A stretch of 64,000 nucleotides of DNA, taken from NCBI GenBank assembly GCA_030686995.1, contig CM060708.1:102802523-102866522 (forward strand). Reading direction: 5' to 3'. Origin of the DNA: Artemisia argyi. Lineage: Eukaryota > Streptophyta > Magnoliopsida > Asterales > Asteraceae. Position numbers and translations under genes: made by a program. The notes under the pieces were generated by a model that was not told the DNA's origin, did no database searches, and worked only from the letters and a program-made list of their open reading frames with translations. Of this stretch, positions 33,875 to 45,572 are shown piece after piece (position 1 is the stretch's first letter; every line of letters begins with the position of its first letter).

Positions 33875-36800
33875 TTAAAGATTAAGCATTCCAATACCTG
33901 CTACCAAGTACTGAAATCTACCAACATCAAAACCTTTTGTAAGAAGATCTGCAAAGTTTTGTTCTGAAGCAATTTTCATTACTTGTATTAACCTCTTTTC
34001 ATTGCAATCTCTAATAAAATGATGTCTTATTTCAATGTGTTTTGTTTTAGAATGTTGCACTGGATTTTTAATAATGCAAATTGTACTACTATTATCAATA
34101 TGAATAATGGTATGTAAGAAATTGTACCCATAATCAAGAAGTTGGTTTTGAAGCCATAGAACTTGACCACAACAATTTGCAGCAGCTACATATTCAGCTT
34201 CAGTTGTTGAAGTAGCAACCATTGTCTGTTTCTTACACTGCCATGAGATAAGTCTGCATCCAAGGAATTGACATCCTCCGGTTGTTGACTTTCTGTCCAA
34301 GCTAGCACCAGCATAATCACTATCTGAGTATGCTACCAAGTCAAAAGATGACTCCTTAGAATACCACAGACCCAACCTAGGTTGACCTTTGAGATATCTA
34401 AAAATTCTCTTGACTGCTGTTAAATGAGAAACCTTAGGAGTTACTTGATATCTTGCACAAGCACAAACAGAGAACATGCTATCAGGTCTTGATGATGTGA
34501 GATACATCAAAGAACCTATCATAGATCTGTATGTGTGTACATCCACATTAGTTCCTTCTACATCTTTAAGAAGTGGCTTCTCAGGATCAATTGGTGTGCT
34601 TGCTGTTTTGGAATCAGCAAATTGAAACTTTCTAAGAATCTCTGCAACATATTTGTCTTGACTAATAAAGATTCCTTCTCTTGATTGTTTAACCTGCAGA
34701 CCCAAAAAGAATGTAAGTTCCCCCATGGAACTCATCTGAAACTTATTGTGCATAAGCTTCTCAAACTCCAAACACATCTCCTTCCTTGTAGATCCAAAGA
34801 TGATATCATCCACATACACTTGAACTAGCAAAAGATCCTTCTTATGCTTCTTGGTGAAAAGTGTCTGATCTATCTTGCCTCTTTGAAATCCATTTGAAAT
34901 TAAGTAGGAAGCCAATGTTTCATACCAAGCTCTTGGTGCCTAATGTAGGCCATATAGAGCTTTAACAACCTTGTACACTTTGTCTAGATGGTCAGGATCA
35001 ACAAAACCAGGAGGTTGTGAGACATACACTTCCTCTTCAATAGTACCATATAAGAAAGAACTCTTGACATCCATTTGATAAACTGTGAATCCCATAAATG
35101 AAGCATAAGCCAAAAAGAGTCTAATGGCTTCAATCCTTGCTACTGGAGCAAAAACTTCTTCATAGTCTATCCCTTCTTCTTGTGTGTACCCTTGAGCTAC
35201 TAATCTAGCTTTATTTCTTATCACTATGCCCCTTTCATCCCTTTTATTCCTAAAAAACCATCTAGTGCCAATTACCCTTTCACCACTTGGTAAATCAACT
35301 AGCACCCAAACCTTTTGAATCTTAAACTGAAGAAGCTCCTCTTGCATAGCCTCCAACCAGCTTGAATTCTCTAGGGCTTTATGAATATTCTTTGGTTCAT
35401 CTTGTGAGAGAAAACATACAAATAAACAAGAGTTTGAAAACTCATGTTGTTTTGAAGCATAAAGGGCATCAAGAAGCCCTTGTTGATATGAAGACATCAA
35501 TTGTTGTCTTGTCTTCACTCCTGATTGTACATCTCTAATTACATTGTCCAGGGAGTGGACTTTGTGAATCCTTGAATGTGGAGTAGAAAGAACTTGGTAA
35601 TCAGGTGGAAGGTTGTTGAAATCCACCTCATCTTCTGAGATATTTGCTTGTGTTTCTTCTGATGGTCCATCAGCAGGAACATTTTGCTCATCAGCGGGAA
35701 CGATTTGCTTATCAGCAGAAACAGCAGTGTTACTTCTGACTTGAAACGTTTGTTCCTTAGCTCTTTCTTCCTTGTATTCATCTTCAACATCTTCTTTAGA
35801 TTTACCAGAAGAAGATTCACCATTTATTGAAGTTGAATCCACACTTGCATTTGTCCATATTGGCATCAACACATAATCTTGATCTGCCTCATTCTCTAAT
35901 CCTTCTCCATTTGTTGCATCAGCAATTTGTGAACCTGAAAATTCATTAGTTTCTGTAACAAAAGGCACATAATTCATTGATTTGGATAGAGATTCAAGAT
36001 CAAATAGCCATTTGGGACCTTGACCTTCTACATTAGTTTTGTTTTCCAAAAACTTCACATGTAGATTTTCCTCTACTCTTCTAGTTCTCATGTTGTATAC
36101 TCTGAATGCTTTGCTATTGATAGAATATCCAACTAAGAATCCTTCATCTGCTTTTCCATCAAACTTTCCAAGATGGTCTAAGGTATTTAGAATTGTCACA
36201 TGACATCCAAAAGGTCTAAGAAATCCTATTTCAAGAGTTCTACCTCTAAAAAGTTCATATGATGTCTTATTGTGAGGTTTTACAACTAAAACTCTATTTT
36301 GAACATAGCAAGCAGTGTTGACTGCTTCTGCCCAAAAAGTTATAGGCAACTTAGAGTCAGCTAACATAGTTCTAGCAGCTTCTATTAGTGTTCTATTTTT
36401 CCTTTCAGCAACTCCATTCTGTTGTGGAGTTCTTGCAACACTAAATTCTCTTTTAATACCTTTTTCTTTGCAGAAATCATCCATAACCCTATTCTTAAAT
36501 TCTGTCCCATTATCACATCTAATGACTTTTACTCTTTTGCTTACTAGGTTTTCTATCTCTGTAATGAAGGTCTTAAGGATGCTAGAAGTCTCATCCTTAG
36601 TTCCTAAAAAGAATACCCATGTAAATCTACTAAACTCATCAGTAATAACTAGACAATATCTTTTATGCAACAAACTTCTAACATTTGTAGGACCAAATAA
36701 GTCCATATGCAGCATAAACAATGATTGATTGATAGAGTTAAAAATTTTGGGCTTACAAGTGGCTTTGTGTTGTTTCCCTTTAAGACAAGCAATGCATGTT

Positions 36801-37420
36801 TGATCATTTTCAAATCGTTTTTGAGGTAAACCTCTTACCAAACCATTCTTAACAATTTTATTTATGGTTTTGAAGTTAATATGACCAAGCCTCCTATGCC
36901 ATTTCATAGATTCATCCAATGTGGCCTTAGCAATAAGACAAGTAAGAGAATCTTTTGGAACAATTTTCTTCATATCAACACTGTACATGTTGCCTTTTCT
37001 TGGAATTCTAAGAAGTGCTTGACTTTCATCAGGCATCTTAAAATCAGAAGAAAATACAAGACATTCAGTGTCAGTAAAGAGAACTTTGTTCTTTTTGTCA
37101 CACATTTGTGAGACACTAAAAAGATTATACTTAAGCTCTTGCACATAGTACACATCTTCAAAATCTAGTTTACCGGTTTTAATAGTACCTTTACCTGTAA
37201 TTTTTCCTCCAATTTCTCCTCCAAAGGTAACATAGCCTCCATCTACTGATTGAAAATTTGAGAGATAAGACTTGTTGCATGTCATGTGCCTTGAACATCC
37301 ACTATCTGAGAATCCTTGATCTTCAGTATCTGCTGATGAATGTCCCTGCACATAAATAAAGGAATTAGTTTTCTTTGGGGATCCAAGCCAACACTGACTT
37401 GGATCTGCCTCTTGCATCAA
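33875..37420 (-). pseudogene. copia pol: protease, integrase, reverse transcriptase, RNase H
   Basis: Protease is marked by DSGCSRHM near the start. The integrase zinc region is [10 protein letters not shown] then [11 protein letters not shown]. The catalytic core has [18 protein letters not shown] and [18 protein letters not shown] (D, D, E). A linker holds [19 protein letters not shown] repeats. Reverse transcriptase has [26 protein letters not shown] and the catalytic YVDDIIFGST. RNase H has YSDSDYAGASLDRKSTTGG and TEAEYVAA. A TAG at 34940-34942 stops the frame inside reverse transcriptase, and the same frame then continues to 33875. The start of this frame overlaps the end of gag in another frame, so a frameshift separates gag from pol near 37425. 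Confidence 0.92.
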
Positions 37421-40004
37421 TGGAATGTAATCTCATGAGGATAGTTGATGCAACATTGGATTTAAGAATCCAACATGCTGAGACCTTAACAACATTTGCC
37501 CTGTTTCCCTTAGCAGTGATATGAACTGTTTGGCTATCAGTAGAAACTGATGGCTTTGCAGTTTTATCCTTTGGTTTCCAAACTTGTTTTTGGACCACTG
37601 CTTTTGTTTGAATGGGCCTTTGAACAATATTAGATGCATGTTTGAAAGTTGTTTTTGCACCCTTAATTGTTGATTTTGGGTAAACAGTCATATATGGTAT
37701 GTCAGCAGAAACTATTTTCCTTTCAGCAGGAATAGTTTTTGCTCTATCAGCAGGAACTGCTTTTGTGACTGTTTTGGGTTTTGATCTTTTAGGATTAGAG
37801 TGAAAATGAGATTTAGGTGTTTGCCTTTTGTAGTTCACTCTATTACTTTCATACCCATATACCCATTGGTTGCAGAAAGCTGTAAGATGGTCAAAACTAC
37901 CACATGTGTAACAAGCTTTGTTATCTCTTTGTTGGAGAGACTTGAGGCTATACCAATTCTTTTGGGTACCTCTGGACTTGTTTATGGTTCTATATTGTTC
38001 ACAATATCTAACTGGTTGCCTAACATGTTTTTCATTGGTCTTAGGCCTATCAGTATTGTGTTTGACTATCTTAGGAACTCTTGTTCTTGCTTTCTTAACC
38101 ACTTCAGGTTTAGACATAACCTGTTTAAACTTTTTATCATCAGATGTTGAGTCCTCAATGATTGGACCATCTGACTTTCTACAAGAACACACCTTGTCCT
38201 TAAGAAGTGAAGTTTTACATAAACAATCACTTTCTTTCAAAGGTTCATTATCAACTACATTAGACTTTGGTTGAACACCATATTTTAATTCAGGTAGTTG
38301 AAATTCAGGTAATCCTGTGTGTTCTAGGTCAATTCCTAGGGGTGAAGGAATACCTCTATATGGTGGAGGAACAGATTTGTATCCAACACCAGACTTAGCT
38401 TTATTAATAACTTGACATTCAATTAAGTTAGTCACACCCTTAGATGCATAATCTAGTGTTTCTACACTCATTTGAATATTCTCTTTAGCCTTTCTAAGCC
38501 TATCTACTTCAGCTTTTAAGTTACAAATGTCATTGTTTTTAAACATTATTTCTCTTTCAAGAAGAATTTTGACATCAGTAAAGGTAGATTCATTTGTTCT
38601 AAAATGTATTAATTGTTCCTCTAGAGTAGCTAAACCTCTTTTATGATTTGTTAAGCTATGAGCTATATCAATTAATTCTTTTCTTTGATTCTCATAACGT
38701 TTGGTTAGGGTTTCTAAACTTTTAAGAGCAGAACAATTATTTGAACAAACTTTATCAAGTTGTACCTCTGTGGTAAAAGCCATAAGAGCTGTCTGAGGAG
38801 AAGCTTCTTCTTCTTCATCAGCAGTAAAGCTCCAATCAAATCCTAATCCATCAATAGCTACCATAGCTTTTGGATTGGTTGATTCCCCTGTCTTGGACTT
38901 GCTTCCAAAACCTCTATTCTTTCTATCTTGCTGCCTTGGCCTTCTGCATTCTCTTGAGAAGTGCCCCAACATATGACAGTTATAGCATTCTATCTTTGAC
39001 TTGTCAAAACCAACAGTATCATTGCTGCTGATAGTGAGTTTCTTCCCCGTCCTCTGATAGAATTTCTTAACCCTCATGCTAAGAAGAGAAATTTGCCATT
39101 TTAGGTCCATCTCTTCTAAATCATCATCATTGATTTCTAAGAGATCTTCATGAGTAAGCATGGACCCATTATTCTGGCTTGTGAAAAAGGCACAACAAGC
39201 CTTTTCATTCAATATACCAAAGGTACTGCTTGATGAACTAGCAGCACCAGCTTCACTATCAACCTTTTCATTTTTAATTGGGTTTGAACTACTAGGAGAT
39301 GACATAAAAGCCATGTTCCCAGTATATGAACTAGAGACACTAGTTTTCTTTACTTCTTGTTCCACAATTTTAAAGTTGCTATACAAATCCATAAGATCCA
39401 TAGAGTCTATGTCTGGTTTATTCTTCCAAACAACAACATGCATAGCCCACTCTTCTGGTAAGCTTCTCAGAAATTTTGAGTTTAAATCTTCTTGAGGTAT
39501 ATCAACCCCAAGTACAGCAAGTTGACTCATAATTTTCTGTAGCCTTGTAAACATGTGGTCAAGAGATTCATTCATGGTTGATGAGAAATTTTCAAACTGC
39601 TGCTTGAGAAGGGTTTTCTGGGTCTTCTTGGTGGCTTCATTCCCTCCATATCTTGCAACTATTGCCTCAAATAATGAATTGGCATCTTTGAATTTGCTGA
39701 AGTTTATAAGTTGATCATTTGGAATGGTCATCATCAGCATGCTTCTAGCCTTGAGGTCATTCTTCTTCTTTATCTTTTCATCAGCAGTTGTAGGGATAGT
39801 TTGAACAACTGAAATTTCCCTACCTTCAACTGTTGATAAAGAGTTTGTGGGTTTGAAAGAGTTTCCATCTTTAATGATTTCCCAGAGAGTGTAATCCTGC
39901 ACCTGGAAAAACTATTCTATTCTTAACCTCCACAATTCAAACTCATTCTGTTTGAGAACTGGCAACTTTGCAGCAACATTTGTTTGAATAGATTCTGTAT
40001 CCAT
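37365..40004 (-). pseudogene. copia gag with two CCHC zinc knuckles
   Basis: The start codon is at 40004, about 30 bases downstream of the primer site. The capsid-like region includes TKKTQKTLLKQQFENF and RLQKIMSQLAVLGVDIP. Knuckle one is CYNCHMLGHFSREC and knuckle two, about 380 residues on, is CYTCGSFDHLTAFC; both fit C-X2-C-X4-H-X4-C and would bind RNA. Between them is a helical stretch (about 38750-38450) that looks like a coiled coil. A TAG at 39912-39914 lies 31 codons into the frame; without it the frame is open to 37365. The IPAERKIVSAD-type repeats near the end mirror those in pol. Confidence 0.88.
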
Positions 40005-40033
40005 TTCTTCTTCTAAATCAAAAATATCAACCT

Positions 40034-40050
40034 GGAAGCTCTGATACCAA
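40034..40050 (-). other. Primer binding site of the copia element
   Basis: On the minus strand TTGGTATCAGAGCTTCC, next to the LTR at 40052, has the TGGTATCAGAGC core complementary to initiator tRNA-Met. Confidence 0.9.
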
Positions 40051-40051
40051 C

Positions 40052-40820
40052 TGAGAGGATCGGTTGACTGTGATTACACACTATAGGTGTTGGACCTTTT
40101 AACGTGTAATATGATATTTTGAGTGAATATGATTAAGTATGCGGAATCTACTTAACTACACTTAGAAGATTATTGGAAATGGAACTGTGATGCTTGTGTA
40201 TATTTAACAAAGAACAATGAAAGTATTTCACCAAACGATTCAATATTATTCAACAATAATACGAGTGATCTTTATTATCACTAGGGTTACAAAGACCTTG
40301 AATCTTGTGTTTTGTTCTAATGTTTTTCTCTATGTATATCTCTACACATGTATGTATTTTCTGCACTTGCGTCACGTACACAATACATATCTAAGATTTT
40401 CCTTTTATAGTCCAAGGAAAGATCTTTTACAAACTATATGACTCATCTAAATACCAGCTTATGACTAAGCTTCATTCGAGCTAGTTTGATGACTTATCAT
40501 GTGAGTCATTAAGATACAACATGTATCTAAGATTACAACTCACTTGGAGTGTTCAATTTGATGACTATACCAAAGATATTATCTTGTATATGAATCAGTA
40601 GAATAAGTCATACTTATCTACACACCTGTTCATATGAGTCATAAAAGTATCAGCAAAATCATAAGAGTCATAGTAGTATCAGCAAAAACACCTTCAGTAG
40701 AAAACGTTCTTCAGAAGAATCCATCAGTGGAAACGTGCTTTATGTTTTATCAGCAGAAACATACTTGTGGTATTTCCTTAAACCTTTATGCCGATTCTTC
40801 TGATTATTTAATTCCCAACA
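40052..40820 (-). repeat. 5' LTR of the copia element
   Basis: 769 bp partner of 31612-32393. It is 13 bp shorter through loss of one CAGCAGAATCCAT unit. Confidence 0.95.
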
Positions 40821-41467
40821 AAAACTGGCAGATCTCCAAATGGTAACATGCTTGAACGTCTTAGGAAACATGAACCAATTGCACTAGGTCTTTATTGGTT
40901 GTATTTACTGCATGAGTCACTGTTTATAATCCCTATGGTTGTGCTGGGCATGGTATAGGAGGAGATAAGAGCTCATAGAATTGGGGAGTTATGTGCGATA
41001 CCCCATGAATGGTATTAAGGAATACAATCCGTCATCCATGCAACTATAACAAGTAATTAACATGTAAAAGATGTCTAGGGAGTAGTGAAATCTAAGTAAA
41101 CACATTTTCTCCACTTATTGCTCACAACCTTAGTATAATTTAGTTTATTTTCATTTCTAGTATTTTATTTTGATTGCATCTTTAGTATTGGGTTAGTTGA
41201 CTAGCAACTAATTCCGCCTAAATCCTTCAAACCCGAGATTTTTACTTGCTTTCTAAAAAATATAAAAATACAAAAAGAATCATCTCTCACCTTTTGAACT
41301 AGTATTTAGGTTTTCTAATCCTAGCGACACTATTCCTAGTTAAACGATCAATCCCCCGGTACTTGTCACTATACTATACTACAACGATCAGGTACACTGC
41401 CTGGTGGGGGTTGTAAGCTTCTCAAGATCCCTTGAGAGGTAAAGCCTGGTGCGATTCCCACGTATCA
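40821..41467 (+). repeat. 3' LTR of the gypsy element, right piece
   Basis: Starts with the second AAAAC copy, continues as in the 5' LTR from 22156 on, and ends ACGTATCA directly before CCATC. Confidence 0.95.
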
Positions 41468-41718
41468 CCATCCGATAAATCAGAAGCATTAACCACAACA
41501 GCTGAAACTGATTCTTCAACTACTCCATCCGATCCATCACAAGCATTAACCACATTAGCTGAAATTGATTCTCCAACAACTCCATCCGATGCATCAAAAG
41601 AATTAACCACATCAGCTGAAAATGATTCTTCATCCACACCATCCGTAATTGAATCATCAATAACATCACCAGTACTCGGATCCAACATAACTGGTTCATT
41701 CAAATCAAATAACGCCAT
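41468..41718 (-). pseudogene. FAR1/MURA-type transposase, 5' part of exon 1
   Basis: This is the start of the gene whose other exons are at 18142-21392. It opens with MALFDLNEPVMLDPSTGD and then carries three tandem copies of an acidic unit of about 22 residues of the type (S/A)DVVNSFDASDGVV(G/E)ES. It ends at the CCATC duplication. With the gypsy element and one duplication copy removed (20,080 bp), the frame runs on directly into 21392. This disordered acidic head precedes the zinc-finger region. Upstream (41719-41960) is the likely promoter. Confidence 0.85.
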
Positions 41719-42072
41719 TGATGATAACGATCAAGAATTATAACGATCCTAATTAGACTAATCGAATTGATGATTATAGATGATTAATTTGATTAATGGA
41801 AGTTAGATTAGGTTTTACAAAATTTGGGGGGAAATAAGAGAGAGAAAGTTAGTTGGAAACGAGATGTGTGTGTGAATAAATGAAGGAATAAAAAAATTTA
41901 TTTATATGGTGGACGAAAATACAATTCTATGTATAAATCTTAGATTAATATGAACCGTTAGATTAAACTTAATGTACGGCTGGGATGGATCCCTCAGTTT
42001 GTAGCAAAAAAACTAGTTTGTAAAAGAACTTTTCTCATGACACCATAATGTATCATAGTTATCATGATTTTC
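41719..42072. promoter_or_regulatory. 5' flank of the MULE transposase gene
   Basis: AT-rich region directly upstream of the ATG at 41718. It includes TTATTTATATGG, whose minus-strand read CCATATAAATAA is a possible TATA box near 41905. The MULE terminus should lie in or just beyond this stretch. Confidence 0.35.
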
Positions 42073-42545
42073 TTCTATATGTATCGAACAAATTTTTTTT
42101 GTTATTCTATATACTAAACTTGATTTTTTAACCTTTTTATACTTTATGACTATTTTGCCCCTCCCGGGTTAATAAAATGAGGGTCAAAACAGTTATAAAG
42201 TACACAAAAAATACTAAAAAGTCAAGTTTATTACATAGAATAGCAAACAAAATTGTTCGATACATGTAAAAAGAACAAATTTTTTTGCTATTCTATGTAA
42301 TAAACTTGACTTTTTAGTATTTTTTGTGTACTTTATAACTGTTTTGACCCTCATTTTATTAACCCGGGAGGGGCAAAATAGTCATAAAGTCGTTAGCAAA
42401 ACCCTTCTTCTATATGTATCGAACAATTTTTTTGGTATTCTATATACTAAACTTGATTTTTTTTTATACTTTATGACTATTTTGCCCCTCCTAGTTTAAT
42501 AAAATGAGGGTCAAAACAGTTATAAAGTACACAAAAAATACTAAA
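42073..42545. mobile_element. Palindromic MITE cluster, three copies in forward-reverse-forward order
   Basis: About 140 bp containing TGACTATTTTGCCCCTCC and AATAAAATGAGGGTCAAAAC occurs at 42073-42224, inverted at 42272-42388 and direct again at 42408-42545. The first copy is also closed by its own inverted end at 42225-42267 (GTTCGATACATGTA against TATGTATCGAAC). There is no coding sequence. The arrangement is that of a hairpin MITE that inserted into, or recombined with, copies of itself. Confidence 0.75.
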
Positions 42546-42779
42546 GGGTTTTGCTAAAGACAACCCTTTGGGCTGTCATTAATATGATCATTTTTTATTA
42601 CAATTTGCTGTAAGAAACTAATTCACCCAATGAGAATGAAGTATTTGATGTATATCCGGATTTTTAGGAATTTCATCCACTTTTATCGGAAATATCACCC
42701 AATAAGAATCATTCATTTGTTTATATTTAATAAAATCAAACTCTTAACAACAATCTTTAGGGCTTCCGTTAGCAAAACC
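42546..42779. mobile_element. Short MULE-type MITE, 234 bp
   Basis: Left end GGGTTTTGCTAAAGACAACC and right end read inwards GGTTTTGCTAACGGAAGCCC are inverted repeats of a kind common in short Mutator-like elements. The internal sequence is non-coding. A lone right end of the same type, CGTTAGCAAAACCC, is at 42391-42404. No clear 9-bp target duplication is visible. Confidence 0.6.
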
Positions 42780-42929
42780 TATATAAATAAACCGTAAAAA
42801 CGTTTATTTATATCTTACATGTGTAAACCATCAAACATGTGTAATTAATAGTTTATATAAAACTAAAACCATTCTTATAAAACACTTTTTTTATGCACAG
42901 TAATTTATAAAAACACTTAATAAGTAACT

Positions 42930-43272
42930 TGTTAGGTCACCATATTGATTTCACACAAACAAGAATTGGATAGATATAAGGATTTGGGTGAATATTTGAA
43001 TGAGAGAAATAAAAGTGCAAGAGTTTCCTTAAGATTTCAAATAAACAACCAAGTATTACATGAGACCTAAGGCTTCTATTTATAGGGAAGGAGCTAGGGA
43101 AACACTCCTCTCCTTCCACTTACATTTCGTGTGGGCTTTCAAGCTCATGGACCTAATACCTTAAGTCTAGTAAACTTGTAACATAACATTAATGTAAGTA
43201 AATAATAACTTAAGCAACCTATTATTACAAATGACCGAGACTTGATAAAATAGTAAAACTTTGATCCCAACA
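42930..43272 (-). repeat. 3' LTR of the Sirevirus-type element
   Basis: 343 bp; minus strand starts TGTTGGGATCAAAG and ends TGACCTAACA. CCCTTAGGTGGAGAT just upstream on the minus strand is the polypurine tract. The partner LTR is outside the window, so this end rests on the terminal bases and the tract. Confidence 0.75.
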
Positions 43273-45572
43273 ATCTCCACCTAAGGGTCGGTCATCACGG
43301 TTGCTTGACGTCTTTGTCATTTCTTCTTCTTTGACTTTCATAGCTTTAGACGTCTTTCAAAAATCATGAGATAATAATCATTCATCGTTCTTTGTGCTTT
43401 GTTCATAGTTGTTGTGATAGTGATCAAGTCATGAAGTTGTTTGCCTTTCGTCACTTCCGCGTCTGTGGTGGTAGTCCGCCATTCCAACATGCTCATACAT
43501 CCTTGAATTCTGACTTATACATGCACGTAGTTCCCTTACTTTACTTTTGATCTTTAGTCTTTATACTTTGTAGATTCTTCTTTTTGGCGTAGAATCTATC
43601 TTTGAACTTTGTGTTGCTTAGATCTTTGAGGGAGCTTTTGATGACATCAAGATGCATGTATGAGCATGTGGAATCCGTCGCCATGGAGATGATGTGTACC
43701 TGCGGGTAAACAGTTAGAAATAAAACATTCGGTACTTACAGATAAGGAATTAGAGATCGTCAACAGCATAATGTGAATACTCCTTCTAACCCTTATCAAG
43801 GCCGTTCCTTTGTCAGATACTTCTGAAGGAGCCTACAAGACCTACTAAGTAGTTCAATGACTGGGTGAGTCGCTGGGGATCACTCCACGACTGTAGACCG
43901 CTAAGAAACCACCGCAAACACTAAGCGTAACCCTCAAGGAGTTACCGAAGTGACCTGCTGTCAGGGCTGTTAGATGTTGACCCTGGCAGGATTTCCGTTC
44001 AATCATTGAGAAGTACATTTGTAATTCTCTCATAAACGTTCTCGGCAGATTGCTTAGATCTGCGAAGGACTCAATAATTTACAGCTGGTGTCCATTGATG
44101 TAGAACACCAGTTGTAGAAATACTAAGTGTTCCTAAGAGATCTTTGATATATCTCATGGCTCTAGACTCGAAAAGTGCATGCTTAGGTTTCCTCTGCGGA
44201 GACTAGGGAGGGGTCTCCTGCTTCAATATCAACCATCTCTAAGAGATAAGTCGATAGATTACACCGGTTCCCCGTGAGAATGAAACAAGCTCTTTTAAGA
44301 GAACTTGAGTGGTTAAGAAGGTTTAGTGCATTGCGTCACTGGGTCCATAACGGCTTTATCTTCAATACCGGCGTCACCTTAGTAACAACCAGTAGCATAT
44401 GAATTGAACCCGGTGTCTGCCCTAAGGTTGAACATATGGAGGGCTATTTCTTTTCACCCCTTTCTTTACTTTTCTTTTTAATTCTTCAACCCCTTCTTTC
44501 CCCTTTCATTCTTTTCTCCTTTTATCGTATCAAACCTAAGGACTTCTAATTTTATCTATTGGTGATGTCCTTGGGTAGATCCCTCCGACTCTGGCGGATC
44601 ATAGGACGGTTGTTCCTATCTTAATCACCTTATAACTCCATGATTATCCGACAATAGCCAAGAAACCTTTTGTGAAAATCTCTCAAAGTGTTTGTGATTA
44701 TCAAACATTTTGTTTAACACTTTGAGAGTTTTGTGTTAACTTTTGAAGGGCTCCCCCTTCACATGTGCTCATAAGTATTAAATAAATTTACACATGCGGG
44801 AGGAACAAGCACTTTTTGAATTGATCCACTTTCAGTGAACCCGACCGATTCGAGACACGCTTACATCACTAGTTATACTATATTGAAGTTATTACCCGGC
44901 CTGGTCAAATTCGCAGAAAGTTTCTCGAAACGGTACATTTCTACTAAGACAAATCCTTTTCGAGACACGCTTACGTGGCTAGTTAAAGAGTTTCATTGTC
45001 AGCTTTTAGGTGACAACTGGCTCTAGTAACTAACTTGATGTTATTACCCGTCGAGGATAAGTCTTTTCGAGATTACTAACTTTTATGTTTCGTCAATTCT
45101 TGGGTGAATTTGAGTCTAGCTCACATGAGATTTGACTTTAAGCAACTTATAACTTTCATATTTTAATCACTTTCACTTTTCTCCCCCTCAAAAATAGCAT
45201 ATGAGATGTTGTTTTTGATAAACTTTTGATTAAAATATGCTTTTTGAGTCTTATGGGGAGATATCAACAAGAACTTTTGTGTTTACAAACGATGAGTGTT
45301 TCAAGTGCTCCCCCTCAACAAGTGAATACTCATTGAGGAGAAATACTTGTCTTTTGAGCAGAATTATGAAAATTAGAAAATGTTTGATTAATTCTACTCA
45401 AAAGTAAGAAGCCTTCGCTCCTTATATTAGGATTGAGGCACTGAAGCGTACCTCAGGGTCCTTTCTTTACAAGAACGGGTTGTACACTGTAATGTGTCCA
45501 CAAGCCATTATGATAACAATTTAATCAAATGAAACAATTAATATTGAAGAGTTAATACCCATGTGTACCAGT
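43273..45572 (-). other. 3' untranslated region of the Sirevirus-type element
   Basis: 2.3 kb without a gene between the env-like ORF and the LTR. It has a repeated TCGAGACACGCTTAC(A/G)T word (44850 and 44958), an inverted pair CATGCTCATACAT / ATGTATGAGCATG (43490 and 43655) and a long pyrimidine-rich stretch (44450-44525). Confidence 0.7.

Larger units (their letters stand above)
31612..40820 (-). mobile_element. Complete Ty1/copia retrotransposon inserted in the gypsy 3' LTR
   Basis: LTRs at 31612-32393 and 40052-40820 begin TGAGAGGATC and end TTCCCAACA. The 5-bp duplication AAAAC flanks the element (31607-31611, 40821-40825). The primer site lies next to the right LTR and the polypurine tract next to the left LTR, so the element reads on the minus strand. 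gag and pol are present in the order gag, protease, integrase, reverse transcriptase, RNase H, which defines copia. By eye the LTRs differ by about 15 substitutions and one 13-bp indel, so the insertion is fairly young, yet the coding region has two stops and a frameshift. Confidence 0.95.
21393..41467 (+). mobile_element. Athila-like Ty3/gypsy retrotransposon, non-autonomous (gag-protease only), with two nested insertions
   Basis: Two LTRs of about 1.4 kb start TGATGAGGCG and end ACGTATCA, flanked by the 5-bp duplication CCATC (21388-21392 and 41468-41472). The primer site follows the left LTR and gag-protease is on the plus strand. I find no reverse transcriptase, RNase H or integrase between 25500 and 30849, so movement would need proteins from a relative. 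A solo LTR sits inside at 26473-29461, and a copia element splits the right LTR at 31612-40820. Without these the element is about 7.9 kb. It lies in exon 1 of the MULE transposase gene, whose frame continues in phase on both sides. Confidence 0.93.
12551..41718. mobile_element. Mutator-like (MULE) unit with Ulp1-like protease and FAR1/MURA transposase genes, interrupted by a 20-kb insertion
   Basis: Two convergent genes, an Ulp1-like C48 protease (plus) and a FAR1/MURA-type transposase (minus), face each other across 1.15 kb. Mutator-like elements that carry an Ulp1-like gene next to mudrA are known in plants. What joins the two genes here is a motif, ATCACAAGTGAT, found in introns of both and between them and not noticed elsewhere in the window. 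The left end was displaced by the CACTA insertion and lies outside the window. The right end should be in 41719-42780 but I cannot fix the terminal repeat. The unit's own content is 12551-21392 plus 41468-41718 and its flank. Confidence 0.55.

Noticed and set aside
40034..40050. tRNA gene suggested by the tRNA-Met-like string
   Set aside because: Only the primer-complementary part is present, next to an LTR; no cloverleaf. The same holds for 58601-58617.
41432..41743. Plus-strand 103-aa Thr/Ser-rich frame
   Set aside because: Antisense of exon 1 of the FAR1-type gene, and it crosses the gypsy LTR border.
44835..45026. 63-aa plus-strand frame in the Sirevirus 3' UTR
   Set aside because: Short, wrong strand, built partly on a repeated TCGAGACACGCTTAC word.
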